Shown here in pieces: positions 21,851 to 26,265 of a stretch of 26,265 nt of DNA. Under the pieces are notes generated by a model. It did not search any database and was not told where the DNA came from. It was given only the letters and a program-made list of their open reading frames with translations. The stretch comes from JAABRU01 sp041390465 (GTDB lineage: Bacteria; Desulfobacterota; Desulfobacteria; Desulfobacterales; Desulfococcaceae), in the NCBI GenBank assembly GCA_041390465.1, contig JAWKPW010000078.1, forward strand, positions 1-26,265. Reading direction: 5' to 3'. The translations under genes and the position numbers were made by a program. Within the stretch, counting starts at the first letter, position 1; the number at the start of each line of letters is the position of its first letter.

Positions 21851-22609
21851 GTGATTCTCCAGCCCAGTGAAAAAAGCAAACCCGGACTCTTCCGCGCAGC
21901 CCGGCAGAACCGGATTTTTCAGGATGTGGTAGACCAGATTCAGGAGGCCATTCTTCGGGGCGATTTTCAGCCGGGCGACATGCTTCCGCCGGAAAGGGAA
22001 CTGAAAGAAAGCTTTCAGACCAGCCGGGGAACCCTTCGGGAAGCTCTGCGGGTGCTGGAGCAGAAAGGGCTGATTGAAATCCGGCTGGGCGTATCCGGCG
22101 GTGCTGTGGTCAAAGCCGGAATGACAGAACCCCTGAGCGAAAGTCTGGGACTGCTGCTGCGGTACCGGAAGATTTCTTTGGCGCATTTGACGGAATTCCG
22201 GGAGGATGTGGAAGGTCTGGTGACAGCCAGGGCAGCGGAAAGAGCAGGCAGTGCGGATATTGAAAAGCTGGAAAAACTCCTGTCCCGCGCCTCGGAAATG
22301 GTCGCGGCAGGCATCGGACGCTGGAGGGAGTTTCTGGATGCGGACAAGCAGTTTCACCAGTCCCTGTCCCGGATTGCCGGCAATCCCATTTATATTTTCA
22401 TCCATGACATGATTCACGACAATATTCAGCCCTATTACGATGTGTTTCTGCCTCCGGATGAAAAAATGCTTCGGCAGAATTATCAGGATTTGTGTGAAAT
22501 ACTGGAATCTGTGAAACACAGGCAGGTATCTGCGGCAGGGGAGCAGGCACGGATGCATGTTCACCGTTTCAATGAATACATGCGCGCCCGGCACCGTCCG
22601 GATGCGTGA
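21851..22609 (+). CDS. GntR-family transcriptional regulator, FadR/FCD subfamily
   Basis: This 252-residue protein has an N-terminal winged helix-turn-helix (about 22-90: VVDQIQEAILRGDFQPGDMLPPERELKESFQTSRGTLREALRVLEQKGLIEIRLGVSGGAVV). A C-terminal all-helical FCD domain follows (about 110-245), with candidate metal or ligand residues in LDADKQFHQSLSRIAGNP and MHVHRFNEYM. FCD domains usually bind small organic acids. The start is GTG 21851 with a weak ribosome-binding site. It is the first gene after the operator, and korD begins 34 bases after it. It therefore probably represses itself and the kor genes until a 2-oxoacid or related effector appears; that effector is inference. Confidence 0.9.
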   Translation: MILQPSEKSKPGLFRAARQNRIFQDVVDQIQEAILRGDFQPGDMLPPERELKESFQTSRGTLREALRVLEQKGLIEIRLGVSGGAVVKAGMTEPLSESLGLLLRYRKISLAHLTEFREDVEGLVTARAAERAGSADIEKLEKLLSRASEMVAAGIGRWREFLDADKQFHQSLSRIAGNPIYIFIHDMIHDNIQPYYDVFLPPDEKMLRQNYQDLCEILESVKHRQVSAAGEQARMHVHRFNEYMRARHRPDA

Positions 22610-22643
22610 TTTTTCCCAGCCGGAATATTCCAAAAGGATGGTT

Positions 22644-22871
22644 ATGGCAAAAGCAAAACTCAAAGAACACCTCATCAGCCGGGAATGGTGCAAGGGATGC
22701 GGCATCTGCGTGCATTTCTGTCCCAAAAATGTTCTGGAGCTTGATGAGCAGGAAAAGGTCTTTGCAGCACGTCCCCAGGACTGCATCTGCTGCCGAATGT
22801 GCGAGATCCGCTGCCCTGATCTGGCCATTGAAATCATAACCCAGGGAGAAGAGGAGGATTCCGCATCATGA
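22644..22871 (+). CDS. korD: 2-oxoacid:ferredoxin oxidoreductase, delta (ferredoxin) subunit
   Basis: This 75-residue protein has two [4Fe-4S] motifs: Cys16, 19, 22, 26 (CKGCGICVHFCP) and Cys47, 50, 53, 57 (in CICCRMCEIRCP). It carries electrons between the catalytic subunits and external ferredoxin. ATG 22644 follows AAAGGA at five bases; an ATG six bases earlier overlaps that site. Its last four bases (ATGA) overlap the korA start. A small ferredoxin subunit leading a D-A-B-C order is common in 2-oxoglutarate:ferredoxin oxidoreductases of sulfate reducers. Confidence 0.9.
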   Translation: MAKAKLKEHLISREWCKGCGICVHFCPKNVLELDEQEKVFAARPQDCICCRMCEIRCPDLAIEIITQGEEEDSAS

Positions 22872-24016
22872 GTGGAAAAATAAAATTCATTCAGGGAAAT
22901 GAGGTCTGTGTGGAAGCGGCCCTGTATGCGGGACTTGACTTTTTTGCAGGCTATCCCATCACACCTTCCACCGAGATCGCGGAACATATGGCTGTGCGTC
23001 TGCCCCAGATTGGCGGAAAATTCATCCAGATGGAGGATGAAATCGCGTCCATCTGCGCGATCATCGGCGCATCTCTCACGGGGCATAAAGTGATGACAGC
23101 CACCAGCGGCCCGGGTTTTTCGCTTATGCAGGAGGGGCTGGGATATGCGATCATGACGGAAATTCCCTGCGTGATTGTCAATGTGCAGCGGGGCGGCCCT
23201 TCCACCGGACTGCCCACAGGCCCGGGTCAGGGGGATGTGTATCAGGCCCGCTGGGGCGTGCATGGAGATCATGCCATCATAGCGCTGACCGCATCTTCCC
23301 ATCAGGATGTGTTTGAAATGACGGTGCACGCGTTCAATATGGCGGAAACCTACCGGACACCCGTGATTCTGCTTTTTGACGAGGTCATCGGACATATGCG
23401 GGAAAAACTGGTGGTTCCGGAACCGGGCGATATTCCGGTGGTGGGACGGCTCCGCACTTCCGTAAAAACCGGAGTGGATTATCACCCCTATCTGCCCCGT
23501 GAGGACGGCAGACTGCCCATGTCGGATTTTGGCGGGGAACACCGTTACAATGTGACCGGGCTTTTCCATGACATGTGGGGATTTCCCACCGGCACTCCTT
23601 CAGTGGTGCATGAACTGCTCCGGCATCTGACCGACAAAATCAAAAACAATCTGGGAACCATCACCCGTTACAAGGAATATTATCTCGAAGATGCCCGGAC
23701 CGTGCTGATTTCATACGGATGCTCGGCCCGATCAGCCTTGCATGTGGTGGAAAACCGCCGTGCGCGGGGGGAAAGACTGGGACTGCTGGAACTCCAGAGC
23801 CTGTGGCCCTTTCCCTATGGGCTGATCGAAGAAAAATGCGAAAAAGCCCGAAATATCGTGGTGGTGGAAATGAACATGGGGCAAATCACCCGTGCCGTAA
23901 GACGGGCAATAAGAGATCCGGAACGGGTGGTGCTGGCCAACCGCATTGACGGCGTGTTCATCACCCCCACAGACATAAAAAACATTCTGCGCATCATTCA
24001 GGGAAAGGGGGTATAG
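22868..24016 (+). CDS. korA: 2-oxoacid:ferredoxin oxidoreductase, alpha subunit
   Basis: This 382-residue protein starts MSGKIKFIQGNEVCVEAALYAGLDFFAGYPITPSTEIAEHMA. The YPITPSTE motif (29-36) contacts substrate and thiamine diphosphate in the family. TSGPGFSLMQEGLGYAIMTEIPCVIVNVQRGGPSTGLPTGPGQGDVYQARWG is the conserved pyrimidine-side region. The enzyme decarboxylates a 2-oxoacid, most likely 2-oxoglutarate, to an acyl-CoA while reducing ferredoxin. Specificity for 2-oxoglutarate is inferred from gene order and subunit sizes; a branched-chain or aromatic 2-oxoacid is possible. It overlaps korD and is two bases from korB. Confidence 0.92.
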   Translation: MSGKIKFIQGNEVCVEAALYAGLDFFAGYPITPSTEIAEHMAVRLPQIGGKFIQMEDEIASICAIIGASLTGHKVMTATSGPGFSLMQEGLGYAIMTEIPCVIVNVQRGGPSTGLPTGPGQGDVYQARWGVHGDHAIIALTASSHQDVFEMTVHAFNMAETYRTPVILLFDEVIGHMREKLVVPEPGDIPVVGRLRTSVKTGVDYHPYLPREDGRLPMSDFGGEHRYNVTGLFHDMWGFPTGTPSVVHELLRHLTDKIKNNLGTITRYKEYYLEDARTVLISYGCSARSALHVVENRRARGERLGLLELQSLWPFPYGLIEEKCEKARNIVVVEMNMGQITRAVRRAIRDPERVVLANRIDGVFITPTDIKNILRIIQGKGV

Positions 24017-24018
24017 CA

Positions 24019-24825
24019 ATGGCTGTCAAAGATTATATCCGGGAGCGTTTTTTTCCCCATATCTGGTGCCCGGGCTGCGGTCACGGCATTGTGCTCAACA
24101 GTCTGCTTCGGGCAGTGGAGCAGCTTGGCATGAGCAAAAATGAAATCGTCATGGTTTCCGGCATCGGCTGCTCCTCCCGCATCTCCGGATACGTGGATTT
24201 TCACACGCTGCATACTTTGCACGGACGCGCTCTGGCCTTTGCCACAGGCGTAAAAATGAGCAAACCCGAACTCAATGTGATTGTTCCCATGGGAGACGGC
24301 GATGCGCTCGCGATTGGGGGCAATCATTTCATTCACGCGGCCCGGCGCAATATTGCGATGACCGCGCTGGTCATGAACAACCGGATTTACGGCATGACCG
24401 GAGGCCAGTATTCCCCGCTGTCCGGGTACGGATGCAGTGCCACCACCTCGCCTTTCGGCAATATTGATTATGATTTTGATGTGGTGGAACTGGCCAAAGC
24501 CGCAGGCGCGACCTATGTGGCGCGCACCACCACCTATCATGCAAAGCAGATGACAGAACTGATTCATGATGCCATTGTCCATGACGGCTTTTCCGTGGTG
24601 GAAATTTTGAGCCAGTGTCCCACCTATTACGGCAGGAGAAACCGCATGGGAGATGCCGCGGAGATGATGGAATGGTTCAAAACCCGCACCACTCCGGTGG
24701 GTTCCCCGGCCAAAAAGGAAAATCCCGCGCTCATTGAACGCGGGGTGTTTGTGCAGAAAGAAAAACCCGAATACTGCACAGAATATGAAAAAGTGATTGA
24801 AAAAGCCAGAGGAGGGCGTTCCTGA
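24019..24825 (+). CDS. korB: 2-oxoacid:ferredoxin oxidoreductase, beta (TPP) subunit
   Basis: This 268-residue protein has the thiamine-diphosphate and Mg motif GDGDALAIGGNHFIHAARRNIAMTALVMNN (92-121), starting with GDGD and ending in NN. Cys17, Cys20 (WCPGCGHG), Cys51 (GIGCSSR) and Cys200 (LSQCPTYYG) are the expected ligands of the catalytic [4Fe-4S] cluster. Together with KorA it forms the active site. The stop TGA 24823-24825 shares a base with the ATG of korC, so translation is coupled. Confidence 0.93.
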   Translation: MAVKDYIRERFFPHIWCPGCGHGIVLNSLLRAVEQLGMSKNEIVMVSGIGCSSRISGYVDFHTLHTLHGRALAFATGVKMSKPELNVIVPMGDGDALAIGGNHFIHAARRNIAMTALVMNNRIYGMTGGQYSPLSGYGCSATTSPFGNIDYDFDVVELAKAAGATYVARTTTYHAKQMTELIHDAIVHDGFSVVEILSQCPTYYGRRNRMGDAAEMMEWFKTRTTPVGSPAKKENPALIERGVFVQKEKPEYCTEYEKVIEKARGGRS

Positions 24826-25370
24826 TGGAAAGATGCAGACTGGTGTTTTCAGGTTCAGGAGGGCAGGGCGTAATCACTGCGGCCATCATTCTGGCCGAGG
24901 CTGCGGTTCTGTTTGAGGGTCTGGAGGCAACTCAGGCACAGGCATACGGCCCTGAGGCCCGAGGCGGAGCCACGCGCTCGGATGTGATTATTGCGGACAC
25001 GCCCATCCGCTATCCCAAAGTCACACAGCCCAATGTGCTGGTCTGTCTGACACAGGAGGCCTATACGAAATTCTACCCCATCATCCGTCCCGGAGGAATC
25101 CTGCTGACCGATTCCCGGTATGTGAAAATGCACACCAAAGTGGATGCCCGGCAGATCCAGCTTCCCATGTTCAAAACCGTGATGGAGGAAATCGGCAAAT
25201 CCATTGTTTTCAATATCTGCATGCTGGGCGCGGTCATTGGTCTGACCGATGTGGTACAGCCTGAATCTGTGATGAAAACCCTGGAAAACCGCATTTCTCC
25301 GGAATTCATTGAACTCAACCGCAGGGCATTGGATCTGGGAATGCGCATGTCCGCGGGGTGCAAACGCTGA
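24825..25370 (+). CDS. korC: 2-oxoacid:ferredoxin oxidoreductase, gamma subunit
   Basis: This 181-residue protein begins MERCRLVFSGSGGQGVITAAIILAEAA, with the GSGGQG loop (10-15) that binds coenzyme A in the family. YGPEARGGATRSDVIIADTPIRYPKV follows at about 41-66. It completes the four-subunit enzyme. It overlaps korB by one base and is the last gene of the operon. The 405-base stretch after it (25371-25775) holds no gene, only the hairpin at 25621-25653. Confidence 0.92.
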   Translation: MERCRLVFSGSGGQGVITAAIILAEAAVLFEGLEATQAQAYGPEARGGATRSDVIIADTPIRYPKVTQPNVLVCLTQEAYTKFYPIIRPGGILLTDSRYVKMHTKVDARQIQLPMFKTVMEEIGKSIVFNICMLGAVIGLTDVVQPESVMKTLENRISPEFIELNRRALDLGMRMSAGCKR

Positions 25371-25620
25371 TGGAAAAAAACTGCGGGAATTTGAAGCAAT
25401 TTTGCACGCCTTCCCGATGTCAGGTTCAGATCAACGGATTTGCCCCACTATCCCCATTGGGTGCATCTGTGCAGACACAATTTTTTGCTTGTAAAACTTA
25501 TCAGAAACAGATACAAAATCAAAAAATGCACGGCTGTTTTTTCAATTTATTGATTTTTATGAATGCGAATATTGCATTGCTCAAATCTGCTTAGGCGATT
25601 TCCGGAAAAAAACATCCATC

Positions 25621-25653
25621 AGATTTGACAACTTTCCAAAAGTTGTCAAATCT
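25621..25653. terminator. Perfect 15-bp hairpin after the kor operon
   Basis: AGATTTGACAACTTT (25621-25635) pairs perfectly with AAAGTTGTCAAATCT (25639-25653) around a CCA loop. It lies 250 bases after korC. The downstream T-run is weak (TCTTTC), so it may terminate the operon or be a member of an intergenic repeat family. Confidence 0.5.
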
Positions 25654-25775
25654 TTCAGGTGACTGAACAGGTATATTCATTTTCAGAAATCACCTTGGGC
25701 AGCATCAATTCACTGAAAAAGACAGCACTCTGACAACTGTTTCATGCAATCCTGTTTCCAGGGACATGGGATATT

Positions 25776-26030
25776 ATGCAAAAAAGAGAGATTACACCGG
25801 CCTATATTGTTTTTTACATTCTGTTTCTGCCGGACACATGGCAGATTCTTATCGGAATTATCGCGGCCTTTCTTCTGGTTCCTCTTCTTGTGCAGCCGGA
25901 TATGGGAACTGCTGCCAGAGGGATGCTTTATCTGATGACCGCAACCATCGGATATGCGGCATCCCGCGCTCCCGGCAGATGGATTGCGCAGGGGTTTAAG
26001 AAAATGATACTGGGTGTCAAACGGCCGTGA
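25776..26030 (+). CDS. Small membrane protein of unknown function
   Basis: This 84-residue protein begins MQKREITPAYIVFYILFLPDTWQILIGIIAAFLLVPLLVQPDMG and continues GMLYLMTATIGYAASRAPGRWIAQGFKKMILGVKRP. Two to three hydrophobic segments with a basic C-terminus suggest a small inner-membrane protein. I do not recognise the family. The ribosome-binding site is poor (GGGACATGGGATATT before ATG). It is convergent with the TSUP gene to the right. It could be spurious, but its composition is that of a genuine membrane protein. Confidence 0.55.
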   Translation: MQKREITPAYIVFYILFLPDTWQILIGIIAAFLLVPLLVQPDMGTAARGMLYLMTATIGYAASRAPGRWIAQGFKKMILGVKRP

Positions 26031-26079
26031 CAACACCTTTATATGCAGGGACTTTTCCGCTTTTGAAATCCTGAAATGC

Positions 26080-26265
26080 TCACACAAGCCCCATTCCGAG
26101 TGCCAAAGCAATTCCCGGCAGAAGAATGCCTGTGAAGGTTTGAACCGTTTTCATGGTCACTTTGTGCAGAAACCGTTTGCCAATTATCACACCGGCAAGG
26201 GTGCAGAGAATTCCGGTGTCAATCAGAAACCACTGGTCAGATCGCAGGGGATTGCCGATTTTGAC
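26080..26265 (-). CDS. TSUP-family (TauE/SafE) permease, C-terminal fragment
   Basis: Read on the minus strand from the right edge, 61 codons end at TGA (26080-26082). DQWFLIDTGILCTLAGVIIGKRFLHKVTMKTVQTFTGILLPGIALALGMGLV has the GK(R)FLHKV...F...GILL pattern of the last two membrane segments of sulfite/sulfonate exporter-type TauE/SafE proteins. The substrate cannot be told from this part. The N-terminal portion is outside the window. Confidence 0.7.
   Translation of the reverse strand, partial: VKIGNPLRSDQWFLIDTGILCTLAGVIIGKRFLHKVTMKTVQTFTGILLPGIALALGMGLV

Noticed and set aside
21809..23569. 586-codon minus-strand open frame, the longest in the window
   Set aside because: It is antisense to the regulator gene and korD/korA, which have clear family motifs. 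Its translation has no recognisable domain and is Cys/His/Arg-rich, as shadow frames often are.

Overview
The window suggests a sulfate-reducing-type deltaproteobacterium (Desulfobacterota, most likely Desulfobacterales). This is inferred from the style of the ribosomal proteins, the korDABC gene order, a plant-type DapB, and intergenic DNA rich in hairpins and dispersed repeats. No database search was possible, so the lineage is a judgement.

Region 1 (1-14405) is one long, tightly packed S10-spc-alpha block on the + strand: tuf (3' end), rpsJ, rplC, rplD, rplW, rplB, rpsS, rplV, rpsC, rplP, rpmC, rpsQ, rplN, rplX, rplE, rpsN, rpsH, rplF, rplR, rpsE, rpmD, rplO, secY, infA, rpmJ, rpsM, rpsK, rpsD, rpoA, rplQ. 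It closes with a good intrinsic terminator at 14446-14477. No adk or map lies between secY and infA. At least eleven small indels break rplW and rplB between about 1975 and 2690. Two more are in rplX and one in rpmD. The encoded proteins can still be followed across frames, so these look like sequence or assembly errors, not gene death.

Region 2 (14406-17357) starts with a 136-bp MITE-like element (14532-14667). It has 18-bp imperfect terminal inverted repeats and abutting near-identical flanks (GATACAGAGG / GATACGAGG). A compact dapB-cobS-cobD operon follows, covering lysine/diaminopimelate synthesis and late cobalamin assembly.

Region 3 (17358-21850) is looser. It holds solitary genes: an AapJ-type amino-acid-binding protein (+), a TerA-like tandem TerD-fold protein (-) and a PstS-like phosphate-binding protein (-). 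The spacers carry a composite repeat family (a CTTTGTG-triplet/GGTTAAAA module, TGCTTTGTCA/TGACAAAGCA inverted repeats, and A5-CCGGAT5-type hairpins).

Region 4 (21767-25653) is a FadR-type GntR regulator gene followed by korD-korA-korB-korC, a four-subunit 2-oxoacid:ferredoxin oxidoreductase. An AATGGT-CTA-ACCATT operator lies between the -35 and -10 of the only promoter seen, so autoregulation of the whole operon is likely. A perfect 15-bp hairpin follows korC.

Region 5 (25654-26265) has a small membrane protein (+) convergent with the 3' end of a TSUP (TauE/SafE) permease (-).

I did not find a wholly new multi-gene system. The most notable items are the MITE upstream of dapB, the composite intergenic repeat family, the operator-controlled gntR-kor operon, the orphan TerA-like gene and the indel cluster in rplW-rplB.
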